Source of the DNA: Burkholderiales bacterium
GTDB lineage: Bacteria; Pseudomonadota; Gammaproteobacteria; Burkholderiales; Burkholderiaceae_C
NCBI GenBank assembly: GCA_016702555.1
Contig: JADJDV010000006.1
Span: 124,001-188,000, forward strand
Length of the DNA: 64,000 nt
Direction of reading: 5' to 3'
Shown: in pieces, positions 36,575-44,607 of the stretch
How the letters are laid out: each line of letters starts with the position of its first letter
How positions within the stretch are numbered: the stretch's first letter is position 1
Translations under genes and position numbers: made by a program
The notes under the pieces: model-generated
The model's database searches: none
Seen by the model: only the letters and a program-made list of their open reading frames with translations
What the model was told of the DNA's origin: nothing

Positions 36575-36862
36575 TCAGCCGTGGGCGGCGAAGCGCTGGT
36601 CGAAGAAGTCCTGGATCTCGCGCTCGAAGCTGGCCTTCAGCGGCGACAGCAGCAGGCCCAGGCGCACCTCGACGGTGACCTGCTTGCGCGCCAGCGTCAG
36701 CTGCCCGGACAGGCCGGGGCGCTTGAACGACAGCACGCCGTCGCCGTCCCAGCGGTAGTCGAGTCCGTACTGCGACTTCAGATCGGCCGCCACATGCTCG
36801 GCGGCCAGGCGTGCCTTTTTCGGGCTGAGGTGGTGCGGGCGGATGACCGTGATGTCGCTCAT
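36575..36862 (-). CDS. Polyhydroxyalkanoic acid system family protein
   Basis: 95 residues: MSDITVIRPHHLSPKKARLA, then AEHVAADLKSQYGLDYRWDG and the ending FEREIQDFFDQRFAAHG. This matches the small PHA-system family often found beside phasin and granule genes; its biochemical role is unknown. It lies 65 bases upstream of the wax synthase on the same strand, so the two may form an operon. Confidence 0.85.
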   Translation of the reverse strand: MSDITVIRPHHLSPKKARLAAEHVAADLKSQYGLDYRWDGDGVLSFKRPGLSGQLTLARKQVTVEVRLGLLLSPLKASFEREIQDFFDQRFAAHG

Positions 36863-36993
36863 GCGCGAAGTGTAGGGTGCCGCACGGCATTTTTGGAAGA
36901 CGCCGGGCCATGGTGGGCGCGCGGGTTTGCGGCCGAATTCAAACAGCCCGTGCGGCGCTCGGCTTGGTGTCTTGTCGGGCGACAATCGCACCC

Positions 36994-37671
36994 ATGCCCA
37001 CCGCCGCCCCGGATCGTGTCCCGCGCTTCGCGCCGACGCGCGAGCCCGTGCTGGCCTGCCGCGGCTGGGCCGGCGAGCGCGGCGGCCTGCTGCTGTGGGG
37101 GCCGCTCGACCTGAGCGTCGGGCCGGGCGAGGTGCTGCATCTGCAAGGCCCCAACGGCTGTGGCAAGACCACGCTGCTGCGCACGCTGGCGGGCCTGCGC
37201 GAACCCGCCGCCGCGCAGGCGTCGGCGCTTTGCCCGGATCTGTGGTGGATTGGCCACGCCAACGCGCTGGCGGAAGGCCTGGATGCGCAGTTCAACCTGC
37301 AACTGTTGCTGGATGTGGCGGGCGCGCCGCCGCTGTCGCCGTCGAGCCTGGCGCACTACCTGGTGGCGCAGGGCGTGCCGCTGGGGCGTCCGGTGGCGCA
37401 GCTGTCGGTTGGCCAGCGGCGCAAGCTGGTGTTGGCGCCGCTGGCCTTGGCGCCGCGCCGGCTGTGGCTGCTGGACGAGCCCTTCGACGGGCTCGATGTG
37501 CTGGCCTGCGACACGCTCGGCGAACTGGCGGCGCGCCACGTCGTCGCCGGTGGCGCCATCGTGCTGACCAGCCATCAGCCGCTGCCGGCGCGCTTTCCCG
37601 CCAGTGCGGCGCTGGTGTTGCGCGCGCCCGCCGCGCGCCTGGCCCCGGCCAGTGCGGTGCCATCGCCATGA
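36994..37671 (+). CDS. ccmA: Haem exporter ATP-binding protein CcmA
   Basis: An ABC ATPase of 225 residues: Walker A GPNGCGKTTLLRTLAGL, signature LSVGQRRKLVLAPL and Walker B LWLLDEPFDGLD. It powers release of holo-CcmE from the CcmABCD complex in cytochrome c maturation. ATG at 36994 gives a 25-residue extension before the family core; its stop overlaps the ccmB start (ATGA). First gene of the ccm cluster. Confidence 0.93.
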   Translation: MPTAAPDRVPRFAPTREPVLACRGWAGERGGLLLWGPLDLSVGPGEVLHLQGPNGCGKTTLLRTLAGLREPAAAQASALCPDLWWIGHANALAEGLDAQFNLQLLLDVAGAPPLSPSSLAHYLVAQGVPLGRPVAQLSVGQRRKLVLAPLALAPRRLWLLDEPFDGLDVLACDTLGELAARHVVAGGAIVLTSHQPLPARFPASAALVLRAPAARLAPASAVPSP

Positions 37672-38354
37672 CCGGTCGGCTGCTGCGCGCCATCTTCTGG
37701 CGTGAATGGTCGAAGGCCGTGCGCCAGCCGGCCGACCTGGTCTGGCACGCGCTGTTCTTCGCCGTGGTGACGGTGCTGTTTCCGCTCTCGCTCAAGCCCG
37801 ACCCCGACACCCTGCGCCTGCTCGCGCCCGGGGTGTTGTGGGTGGGCACGCTGCTGGCGGTGCTGCTGGCCTCGGCGCGCATGTTCGAGGACGATCTGCG
37901 CAACGGCTGGATCGACCAGTGGCTGCTCGCCTGCCGCGCCACCGGCACGCCGCTGGCCCTGCTGGTGGCCGCCCGCCTGGCCGCGCAATGGCTGCTGACC
38001 GCGTTGCCCGTGCTCGCCGTGGCGCCGCTGCTGGCGCTGCAGTTCGGCCTGGAAGCGTGGCCGCTGGCGGTGCTGATGGCCTCGCTGGCGCTGGGCACGG
38101 CGGTGCTGGTGCTGATCACCGGCGTGGCGGCCGCACTGGCGGGCGACCTGCGCGGTGCCGCGCTGCTGGTGATGCTGATCGTGCTGCCGCTGGTGGCGCC
38201 GGCGCTGATCTTCGGCGCCATGGCCGGGCACCATGCGGTGCGCGCAGAGCCGGTGGGGGCGGAGCTGTCGCTGCTGGGCGCGATGCTGGCGGTCGCCTTG
38301 CTGGTGTGCCCGCTGCTGGCGGCGGTGGGGCTGAAGGCGGCGGTCGAAAGCTGA
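37668..38354 (+). CDS. ccmB: Haem exporter membrane protein CcmB
   Basis: 228 residues with six hydrophobic segments, for example LVWHALFFAVVTVLFPLSL, LLAPGVLWVGTLLAVLLAS and WLLTALPVLAVAPLLAL. FWREWSKAVRQPADL and MFEDDLRNGWIDQWLL are typical CcmB. It forms the membrane part of the CcmAB transporter. A 71-base gap with an FNR-like box separates it from ccmC. Confidence 0.93.
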   Translation: MTGRLLRAIFWREWSKAVRQPADLVWHALFFAVVTVLFPLSLKPDPDTLRLLAPGVLWVGTLLAVLLASARMFEDDLRNGWIDQWLLACRATGTPLALLVAARLAAQWLLTALPVLAVAPLLALQFGLEAWPLAVLMASLALGTAVLVLITGVAAALAGDLRGAALLVMLIVLPLVAPALIFGAMAGHHAVRAEPVGAELSLLGAMLAVALLVCPLLAAVGLKAAVES

Positions 38355-38359
38355 GTGGC

Positions 38360-38373
38360 TTGACGCACATCAA
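38360..38373 (+). promoter_or_regulatory. FNR/ANR-type box upstream of ccmC
   Basis: TTGAC-GCAC-ATCAA matches the FNR/ANR consensus TTGAT-N4-ATCAA in 9 of 10 defined positions. Its centre is about 59 bases before the ccmC ATG. This suggests an internal promoter induced at low oxygen for ccmC onward. Confidence 0.65.
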
Positions 38374-38425
38374 AAATGCGAGCCAGATCAAAGCGCGCGC
38401 CAAGCTGAACCGCTAGAGTCGCCCC

Positions 38426-39223
38426 ATGGCCTTCGAGCCCAAGCTGTTCCACTTTGCCGCCCCCAAACGGCTGCACGCGCTGGCCGGGCGCTGGGCACCG
38501 CGCTGCGGCTGGCTGGCGCTGGCGCTGCTGTTGCCCGGCCTGTGGCTGGCGCTGGTCGCCACGCCGGCCGATGCGGTGCAGGGCGAGGGCTACCGCATCC
38601 TGTACGTGCACGTGCCCGCGGCGTGGATGTCGATGTGGATTTATGCGGTGATCGCGTTCTGGAGCTTCGTCGGCCTGGTCTGGCGCACGCGCGCCTCGTA
38701 CCTGATGGCGCACGCGCTGGCGCCCACGGGCGCGGTGTTCGCTCTGCTGTCGCTGGTCACCGGCGCGCTCTGGGGCAAGCCGATGTGGGGCACCTGGTGG
38801 GTGTGGGACGCGCGCCTGACCACCTCGCTGCTGCTGTTGTTTGTGTACCTGGGCTACCTGGCGCTGCTGCGCGCGCACGAAGGCCGCGCCAGCGCCGATC
38901 GGCCCTGTGCGGTGCTGGGGCTGCTGGGGGCGCTGAACCTGCCGGTGATCTACTTCTCGGTGCACTGGTGGAACACGCTGCACCAGGGCGCCAGCATCAC
39001 CCCCAGCGGCGCCAGCATGCCGGGCGCCACCTTGGCCGGCCTGTTGCTGATGACGGGTGCGGCCTGGGCGTGGACGTTCGCGGTCACCTTCAAGCGCGTG
39101 CAACTGCTGATCGAAGAGCGCGAGGCGCATACGCGCTGGCTGCACAGCTTGCAGGTCGATGCGCAAGGAACTTCTAATTTGATAGCTGCTGGCGCATACC
39201 CCCTAAGGGTTGAGGGCACATAA
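38426..39223 (+). CDS. ccmC: Haem exporter protein CcmC
   Basis: A six-helix membrane protein that loads haem onto CcmE. The haem-handling WWD motif is MWGTWWVWDARLTTSLLLLF, and conserved histidines occur in YVHVPAAWMSMW and YFSVHWWNTLHQG. The last about 15 residues (GTSNLIAAGAYPLRVEGT) are not family-like and are encoded by a dispersed repeat. The gene ends 4 bases before ccmD. 265 residues. Confidence 0.95.
   Translation: MAFEPKLFHFAAPKRLHALAGRWAPRCGWLALALLLPGLWLALVATPADAVQGEGYRILYVHVPAAWMSMWIYAVIAFWSFVGLVWRTRASYLMAHALAPTGAVFALLSLVTGALWGKPMWGTWWVWDARLTTSLLLLFVYLGYLALLRAHEGRASADRPCAVLGLLGALNLPVIYFSVHWWNTLHQGASITPSGASMPGATLAGLLLMTGAAWAWTFAVTFKRVQLLIEEREAHTRWLHSLQVDAQGTSNLIAAGAYPLRVEGT
39171..39213. 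repeat. Dispersed AGCTGCT-GCGC comamonad repeat, copy 3 (3' end of ccmC)
   Basis: TTCTAATTTGATAGCTGCTG, then GCGCATACCCCCTAAGGGTTGAGGGC, is translated as the CcmC C-terminus. Confidence 0.65.
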
Positions 39224-39227
39224 GACC

Positions 39228-39557
39228 ATGAATTGGCTGACGCCGTGGTGGACTGATTTCGGCTCCTTTGTAGAGATGGGCAAGCATGGCGCCTATGTGT
39301 GGCCGGCGTTTGGCGTGTGTGCGCTGGCGCTGGCTGGAGAGTGGTGGGCGTTGAGCAGACAGGCTTTGCGTGTGCGGCAGGCTGTCAGTATGGATGCGCC
39401 GCAGCCCCTCACCCCCCTTCGTCAAGCTCAGGGCAGGCCAAGCCTCTCCCCAGAGGGGCGAGGGAGTCAGCGCGCTACGGATTACCCCCCTCTCCCTCTG
39501 GGAGAGAGCCTGCCCCGGACGCGATCCGGGGGCAGGGGCGAGGGCAGCCCGCGATGA
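39228..39557 (+). CDS. ccmD: Haem exporter protein CcmD with a repeat-encoded C-terminal tail
   Basis: The N-terminal 50 residues are normal CcmD: FGSFVEMGKHGAYVWPAFGV then CALALAGEWWALSRQALRVR, one transmembrane helix plus a basic end. CcmD helps release holo-CcmE. CcmD is usually about 50-70 residues; here 109, because the tail (LTPLRQAQGRPSLSPEGRGS and PLPLGESLPRTRSGGRGEG) is translated from palindromic repeats. The stop overlaps the ccmE ATG. Whether the tail is tolerated on the cytoplasmic side is unknown. Confidence 0.9.
   Translation: MNWLTPWWTDFGSFVEMGKHGAYVWPAFGVCALALAGEWWALSRQALRVRQAVSMDAPQPLTPLRQAQGRPSLSPEGRGSQRATDYPPLPLGESLPRTRSGGRGEGSPR
39403..39545. repeat. GC-rich palindromic repeats in the 3' half of ccmD
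   Basis: The first unit has CCCCTCACC, a CAAGCTCAGGGCAGG block and CCTCTCCCCAGAGGGGCGAGG. The second (39490-39545) matches the paaD repeat at 5815-5873 almost base for base (CTCTCCCTCTGGGAGAG, CCCCGGACGCGATCCGGGG). Confidence 0.8.
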
Positions 39558-40012
39558 ACACGATGACGACCACTGTGAAAACCCCCTGGACCCCGCGCCG
39601 CAAGCGCCTGCTGTTCATCAGCGCCGCTGTGCTGCTGGCCGGCATCGCGCTGGCACTGGTTCTGCGCGCGTTCAACGACAACCTGGTGTTCTTCCTCACC
39701 CCCAGCCAGGTCGCGCAAGGACAGGCCAAGAACAAGGACAGCGTGCGCATCGGCGGGCTGGTGCAGGCGGGCTCGATCCAGCGCGGCGCGGGCGCTGGCA
39801 AAGACCTCGAAGTGCGCTTTGCCCTGACCGACATGGCCCACACCGTGCCCGTGGTCTATCGCGGCGTGCTGCCTGATCTGTTCGTCGAAGGGAAGGGCGC
39901 CGTGGCACAGGGGCGACTGGGCGCCGATGGCCGGCTGGTCGCCAGCGAAGTGCTGGCCAAGCATGACGAGAACTATGTGGCGCCGGGCGTGGAACTCCAC
40001 CCACCTCAGTGA
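39554..40012 (+). CDS. ccmE: Cytochrome c-type biogenesis haem chaperone CcmE
   Basis: A membrane-anchored periplasmic haem chaperone. The single anchor is LLFISAAVLLAGIALALVLRAF. The beta-barrel contains VRIGGLVQAGSI and the haem-binding histidine is in VLAKHDENYVAP. It shuttles haem from CcmC to CcmF/H. ATGA overlap with ccmD. 152 residues. A toxin-antitoxin pair follows instead of ccmF. Confidence 0.95.
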   Translation: MNTMTTTVKTPWTPRRKRLLFISAAVLLAGIALALVLRAFNDNLVFFLTPSQVAQGQAKNKDSVRIGGLVQAGSIQRGAGAGKDLEVRFALTDMAHTVPVVYRGVLPDLFVEGKGAVAQGRLGADGRLVASEVLAKHDENYVAPGVELHPPQ

Positions 40013-40044
40013 CTCATTACAATTGATCGAAAAGTAAGGAGTCA
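40010..40044. promoter_or_regulatory. Candidate autoregulatory operator of the first toxin-antitoxin pair
   Basis: TGACTCATTAC (40010-40020) and GTAAGGAGTCA (40034-40044) are complementary at 10 of 11 positions. The left arm covers the ccmE stop and the right arm covers the antitoxin ribosome site. Confidence 0.5.
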
Positions 40045-40046
40045 AC

Positions 40047-40283
40047 ATGCAAGAATCCACCCTCACCCTCAAAGGCCAGACCACGGTCCCCCAAGCCATC
40101 CGTGACGTTCTGGGCGCGCAGCCGGGCACGAAACTGCGCTGGCACGCCATGCCCGATGGATCGGTGGTCGTGCGTGCGAAGAATCGCTCGATCCTGGAGT
40201 TCGCCGGCATGCTGACGGCGCCAGCGGGTCGCAAGGTCAAAGTCGCCGACATGAATGCGTGGGCCCATCCGCCGAGCGAATGA
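40047..40283 (+). CDS. AbrB/MazE-type antitoxin
   Basis: 78 residues. The swapped-hairpin DNA-binding part is STLTLKGQTTVPQAIRDVLG with AQPGTKLRWHAMPDG, as in SpoVT/AbrB antitoxins. The acidic/basic C-terminal part would wrap the toxin. It is followed 9 bases later by a PIN-domain toxin. The pair sits between ccmE and ccmF in the same orientation. Confidence 0.85.
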   Translation: MQESTLTLKGQTTVPQAIRDVLGAQPGTKLRWHAMPDGSVVVRAKNRSILEFAGMLTAPAGRKVKVADMNAWAHPPSE

Positions 40284-40292
40284 GTCGGCGGC

Positions 40293-40694
40293 GTGGCAGC
40301 ACTCGACACCAACATCCTCGTGCGGTATCTCGTGCGAGACGACGCGCGCCAACTGGCGTTGGCCCATGGGCTGATGGCGCGCGCGATTGCCGCGGGCGAC
40401 ACGCTGTTCGTGCCGTCGACCGTTGTGATTGAACTGGAGTGGGTGTTGCGCGCGAGCTTCGGCTTTGCCAAGCCGAACATCCTGACAGCCATGACGGCGC
40501 TTTTGTCGGCGGTGGAGCTTTCGATCGAGTCCGAGCCGGCGATTGAAGTCGCGCTGCGCTTGTATGAACAAGGCAGCGCGGATTTCGCCGATTGCGTTCA
40601 TATCGGTTTGGCCCATCAGGCGGGGGAAATGCCGTTGTGGACGTTTGACAAGGCGTGCGCCAAGGTTGATGGCGCGAGCTTGTTGACGACGTGA
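40293..40694 (+). CDS. PIN-domain toxin (VapC family)
   Basis: 133 residues. The metal-binding acidic residues of PIN ribonucleases are seen in ALDTNILVRYLVRDD (Asp4), VVIELEWVLR (Glu), GSADFADCVHIGLA (Asp) and WTFDKACAKV (Asp). VapC toxins cleave tRNA or rRNA. GTG start at 40293. It ends 10 bases before ccmF, so the toxin and the maturation genes may share transcripts. Confidence 0.87.
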   Translation: MAALDTNILVRYLVRDDARQLALAHGLMARAIAAGDTLFVPSTVVIELEWVLRASFGFAKPNILTAMTALLSAVELSIESEPAIEVALRLYEQGSADFADCVHIGLAHQAGEMPLWTFDKACAKVDGASLLTT

Positions 40695-40704
40695 CCCAAC
40701 CACC

Positions 40705-42774
40705 ATGCTCCCCGAACTCGCCCACCTCCTGCTGATCCTCGCGCTGCTCGCCGCCTGCGCGCAATCCTGGGCGGGCCTGGCCCCGCAGGCGCAGCCACGC
40801 CTGGCGCGCGTCGCGTTGGCGTGGCAGCTCGGCGGCACCGCCGTTGCCTTCGTGCTGCTGGGCGCATCGTTTGTGCAGAACGATTTCTCGGTTGTCTACG
40901 TGGTGCAGCACGGGCACACCGACTTGCCGCTGCTTTACAAAATCTCGGCCATCTGGGGCGGGCACGAGGGTTCGTTGCTGCTGTGGGTGCTGATCCTGGC
41001 CGCATGGTCGGCGCTGGCGGGGCGGTGGCTCGGTCGAAATACTTCAAAAACAACAGCGGAACCTCATTTGTTTGCACGGACCAATGGCCGTTTTTCTTCT
41101 GAAAACGACTTTTCGAGCCGCGTCCTGGGCTTCCTCGGCCTGGTGTCGGTGGCCATGCTGGCCTTCATCCTGCTCACGTCCAACCCCTTCATGCGCCTGC
41201 TGCCCGCAGCCGATGAAGGGCAAAGCCTGAATCCGCTGCTGCAAGACCCCGGCCTGGCGTTGCACCCGCCGCTGCTGTATCTGGGCTACGTCGGCACGGC
41301 GGTGCCGTTCGCGATGGTGCTGGCGGTGCTGGCCTACCCCGGCGCGCCGCGGGACATGGGGGGGCATGCCGCTGGCGCGTCATGGTGGGTCAAAGCCATG
41401 CGCCCCTTCGTGCTGCTGCCCTGGGCCTTTCTGTCGGTCGGCATCGCGCTCGGCTCGTGGTGGGCGTATTACGAACTGGGCTGGGGCGGCTGGTGGTTCT
41501 GGGATCCGGTGGAGAACGCCTCCTTCATGCCCTGGCTGGTGCTGGCCGCGCTGGCGCACACGCTGGCGGTGCGCGAAGGGCGGCGCGCGCTGCCGCACTG
41601 GACGGCGGTGCTGGCCATCGGCGCCTTCATGTTGTCGCTGCTGGGCTTGTTTCTGGTGCGCTCTGGCGTCATCACCTCGGTGCACGCCTTTGCCACCGAC
41701 CCGCGCCGGGGCGTGTTCTTGCTGGGGCTGATCGCCGCGTTTCTGCTGGGTGCGATGGGGCTGTACGCGCGCCACGGCCAGCGGCTGGTGGACGAGCGCG
41801 GCCCGCTGCCCACGGCGCTGGCCTCGCGCGAGACGGCGGTGCTGCTCAACAACCTGCTGCTTATCGTCGCTTGCGCCACCGTGCTGCTGGGCACGCTGTA
41901 CCCGCTGGCGCTGGATGCCCTGCGGTTGGGCAAGATCAGCGTTGGCCCGCCGTATTTCGAGGCCGTGTTGGCGCCGGTGTACTTGCTGCTGCTGGCGCTG
42001 CTGGCGCCCGTGGTGTGGCTGCGCTGGGGCGCGGGGGTGGATGGACCAATCAAGCGCCGCTTGATGGGGCTGGCCGCCGGCTTCGTGCTGGCGCTGGTGG
42101 CGGCATGGGCCTGGCTGGAAGTGTTCTACGGCGGCGCCCGCCCGCTGGTGGTGCTGACGCTGGCGCTGGCCTTCATCGTCGGTGCGGCGACCAAGCTGTG
42201 GGCCTGGGCGCAGTGGCGCAAGGGCGGCCTCACGGCGCCGCAGTGGGGCATGGTCATCGCCCACTTGGGCGTGGCCGTGTTCGCCATTGGCGTGGCCATG
42301 GTCGGCGGCTACGGGGTGGAGCGCGACGTGCGCCTGGCGCCGGGCGATGCGCACCCGCTGGCCGACTGCACGCTGCGCTTTGACAAGGTGCAGCCCTACC
42401 GCGGCCCCAACTTCATGGCGCTGGCGGGCCACTTCAAGCTGCAATGCCCCGGCGAGCCGGCGCGGGCGCTGGTGGCCGAAAAGCGCAACTACGTCGGCAG
42501 CAGCATGCCGATGACGGAGAGCGCCATCCGCTGGGGTCTGACGCGCGATTTGTACGTGGCCCTGGGCGAGCCGCTGGACGGCAGTCCGCACGGCGCCTGG
42601 AGCGTGCGCGTGCAGCACAAGCCCTTCATGCGCTGGGTGTGGATCGGCGCGGTGCTGATGGCGCTGGGCGCCGCCGTGGCGGCGGGTGCGCGGCGCTATC
42701 GACCGCGGCGGGCGGTGGCTCATGAACCGCAGCGCGCCGAAGTCGGTGTGCAGACGGCGCAGGGGTGGTCATGA
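40705..42774 (+). CDS. ccmF: Cytochrome c haem lyase subunit CcmF
   Basis: A large multi-spanning membrane protein (689 residues) that works with CcmH to attach haem. The WWD domain is GWGGWWFWDPVENASFMPWL; other conserved blocks are ISAIWGGHEGSLLLWVLIL, LLTSNPFMRL, LQDPGLALHPPLLYLGYVG and NNLLLIVACATVLLGTLYPL. Residues about 110-139 (GRNTSKTTAEPHLFARTNGR onward) form an insertion not usual in the family and encoded by AT-richer DNA. Its stop overlaps the ccmG start. Confidence 0.94.
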   Translation: MLPELAHLLLILALLAACAQSWAGLAPQAQPRLARVALAWQLGGTAVAFVLLGASFVQNDFSVVYVVQHGHTDLPLLYKISAIWGGHEGSLLLWVLILAAWSALAGRWLGRNTSKTTAEPHLFARTNGRFSSENDFSSRVLGFLGLVSVAMLAFILLTSNPFMRLLPAADEGQSLNPLLQDPGLALHPPLLYLGYVGTAVPFAMVLAVLAYPGAPRDMGGHAAGASWWVKAMRPFVLLPWAFLSVGIALGSWWAYYELGWGGWWFWDPVENASFMPWLVLAALAHTLAVREGRRALPHWTAVLAIGAFMLSLLGLFLVRSGVITSVHAFATDPRRGVFLLGLIAAFLLGAMGLYARHGQRLVDERGPLPTALASRETAVLLNNLLLIVACATVLLGTLYPLALDALRLGKISVGPPYFEAVLAPVYLLLLALLAPVVWLRWGAGVDGPIKRRLMGLAAGFVLALVAAWAWLEVFYGGARPLVVLTLALAFIVGAATKLWAWAQWRKGGLTAPQWGMVIAHLGVAVFAIGVAMVGGYGVERDVRLAPGDAHPLADCTLRFDKVQPYRGPNFMALAGHFKLQCPGEPARALVAEKRNYVGSSMPMTESAIRWGLTRDLYVALGEPLDGSPHGAWSVRVQHKPFMRWVWIGAVLMALGAAVAAGARRYRPRRAVAHEPQRAEVGVQTAQGWS

Positions 42775-43376
42775 ACGATGGCGTGATGTCCGCCACGCGT
42801 GACGAGCAACTGCCGTCCAGCGCCACTGCGCCACGCCGCCGCTGGGGTCTGTGGGCGGCTTTCGCGCTGGTGGCCGGGCTGCTGGCGCTGCTGGCGGTGG
42901 GCATGACGCGCGACCCGCGCCAGCTCGACAGCGTGCTCATCGGCCAGCCCTGGCCGCCGCGCGCGTTGCCGGTGCTCGAGGCGCCCGAGCACGCGCTGGG
43001 CCCAGCCGAATGGCGCGGCAAGGCGCGCGTGATCAATCTGTGGGCCTCGTGGTGCGTCACCTGCCTGCAGGAGCATCCCGAGCTGATGAAGCTGCTGGCG
43101 CAACTCAAGAGCCAGGGGCACGACGACCAGCTTGTTGGCCTCAACTACAAGGACAAGCGCGCCGACGCCCTGGGCTGGCTCGGGCGACATGGCAACCCCT
43201 TCTTCGCCTCGATCCAGGACGCCGACGGCCGCCTGGCCATTGACCTGGGTGTGTACGGGGCGCCCGAGACCTTCGTCATCGATGCGCAGGGCGTGATCCG
43301 GTTCAAGCACGTGGGCGCGCTGACCGAGGACATCATCCGAACGCGCATCGTGCCGCTGCTGGAGGCCGGACGATGA
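42771..43376 (+). CDS. ccmG: Thiol:disulfide interchange protein CcmG (DsbE)
   Basis: A membrane-tethered periplasmic thioredoxin. The anchor is LWAAFALVAGLLALLAVGM. The active site is WASWCVTCLQEHPEL (Cys95 and Cys98), and the cis-Pro region is GVYGAPETFVIDAQGVIRF. It keeps apocytochrome CXXCH cysteines or CcmH reduced. 201 residues. Four-base overlaps with ccmF and ccmH. CVTC is a slight variant of the more common CPTC or CVPC. Confidence 0.94.
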   Translation: MNDGVMSATRDEQLPSSATAPRRRWGLWAAFALVAGLLALLAVGMTRDPRQLDSVLIGQPWPPRALPVLEAPEHALGPAEWRGKARVINLWASWCVTCLQEHPELMKLLAQLKSQGHDDQLVGLNYKDKRADALGWLGRHGNPFFASIQDADGRLAIDLGVYGAPETFVIDAQGVIRFKHVGALTEDIIRTRIVPLLEAGR

Positions 43377-43789
43377 GCAGCGGACGTTCCTGGGTCAGGT
43401 TCCGTGTGCTTGCGTGCGGGCTGGTCCTGATGTGCCTCGCCATCGGTGCCCGTGCCGGCACCGACCCGCTGGCCGACCGCATGCACCGGCTCACGCAGGA
43501 TTTGCGCTGCCTGGTGTGCCAAAACGAATCTTTGGCCGACTCGCACGCGCCGCTCGCCATGGATTTGAAGCGCGAGATCCGCGGCATGATGGAACGCGGC
43601 CACAGCGACGCGCAGATTCGCGGCTTTCTGACCCAGCGCTACGGCGACTTCGTCAACTACCAGCCGGCGTTTCGGGTCAGCACCCTGCTGCTGTGGGTTG
43701 GCCCGCTGCTGCTGCTGGCCGCGGGTGGCTTCATCGTCTGGCGCACGGTGCGCGCGCGCGCCCGCGGCACGGTGGAGGACGGCGCATGA
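43373..43789 (+). CDS. ccmH: Cytochrome c-type biogenesis protein CcmH
   Basis: 138 residues. A signal peptide (VLACGLVLMCLAIGARAG) precedes the redox motif LRCLVCQNESLADS. DLKREIRGMMERGHSDAQIR and FLTQRYGDFVNYQP are typical, and a C-terminal membrane helix follows (LLLWVGPLLLLAAGGFIVW). It reduces apocytochrome disulfides for haem ligation. It overlaps ccmI by 4 bases. Confidence 0.95.
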   Translation: MSSGRSWVRFRVLACGLVLMCLAIGARAGTDPLADRMHRLTQDLRCLVCQNESLADSHAPLAMDLKREIRGMMERGHSDAQIRGFLTQRYGDFVNYQPAFRVSTLLLWVGPLLLLAAGGFIVWRTVRARARGTVEDGA

Positions 43790-44607
43790 ACCCGATGGCC
43801 ATGATCCTCGTGACCGACTGGCTGTGGCCCTTTGTTTTCGCGGCGATGGCATTGGTGGCGCTGTTCACGGCGTCGCTGGTGTGGGCATCGTCTGCCTCTT
43901 CCCGCGGGGGTGAGGAGCTGTCCCGTCCCCCAGGCCACCGGCGCATCTGGCTGCTGACCCTGTTGGTTCCGCTCACCGCCGTGGCGCTGTACGCCGCCCT
44001 CGGCAACCCGCGCGGGCTGAACCCGCGCGACCGCCACCCGGTGCCGGCCGAGGCCGCCGAGACCATGCTGGGCAAGTTGGCCGAACGTCTCCAGGCGCAG
44101 CCCGACGACCCGGCCGGCTGGCGGATGCTGGCGCGCAGCACCAAGGTGCTGCAGCGCTACGCCGAATCCGCCGAGGCCTGGGAGCACGCCAAGTCGCTGG
44201 CCTGGGACGACGTGGAGGCGATGAGCGAATGGACCGAAGCGCGCATCCTCAGCCAGGGCCAGCGCTTCGACCGCCGCAGCCAGGAGTTGCTGGCGCGCGC
44301 CATGAGCCTGGACGCGAATGCGCCGAGCGTGCTGATGCTGCGCGGCCTGGCCGCACTGGACCGCGGTGACACGCCAGCGGCGCGCAAGGTGCTGACGCAG
44401 TTGCGCGACCTGTACGCCGAGGGCAGCCTCGACCGCCAGGCACTGGATACGGCGCTGGCGCAACTGGCGGCGGGGCAGGATCCGCGCATCGGTGGCGGGG
44501 CGGCCACATCGACCGGCGTGGTGTCACCATCCGGAACTGCGCCCGGTCAACCCGGAGGTTTGGTGAATGAATCACCCGCGGCCGCGGGTGCTGGGGCGTC
44601 GAAGTGA
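43786..44607 (+). CDS. ccmI: Cytochrome c-type biogenesis TPR protein CcmI
   Basis: The N-terminus has two membrane segments (WPFVFAAMALVALFTASLVW and IWLLTLLVPLTAVALYAAL). The periplasmic TPR part includes MLGKLAERLQAQPDDPAGWR and SLDANAPSVLMLRGLAALDR. It acts as the apocytochrome chaperone of the maturation complex. 273 residues. The stop overlaps the napF GTG (GTGA), coupling nitrate reductase accessory synthesis to the ccm operon. Confidence 0.92.
   Translation: MNPMAMILVTDWLWPFVFAAMALVALFTASLVWASSASSRGGEELSRPPGHRRIWLLTLLVPLTAVALYAALGNPRGLNPRDRHPVPAEAAETMLGKLAERLQAQPDDPAGWRMLARSTKVLQRYAESAEAWEHAKSLAWDDVEAMSEWTEARILSQGQRFDRRSQELLARAMSLDANAPSVLMLRGLAALDRGDTPAARKVLTQLRDLYAEGSLDRQALDTALAQLAAGQDPRIGGGAATSTGVVSPSGTAPGQPGGLVNESPAAAGAGASK

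Noticed and set aside
37292..39166. A 624-codon minus-strand frame over ccmA-ccmC
   Set aside because: Antisense to three well-supported ccm genes and full of low-complexity Gln, Arg and His runs.
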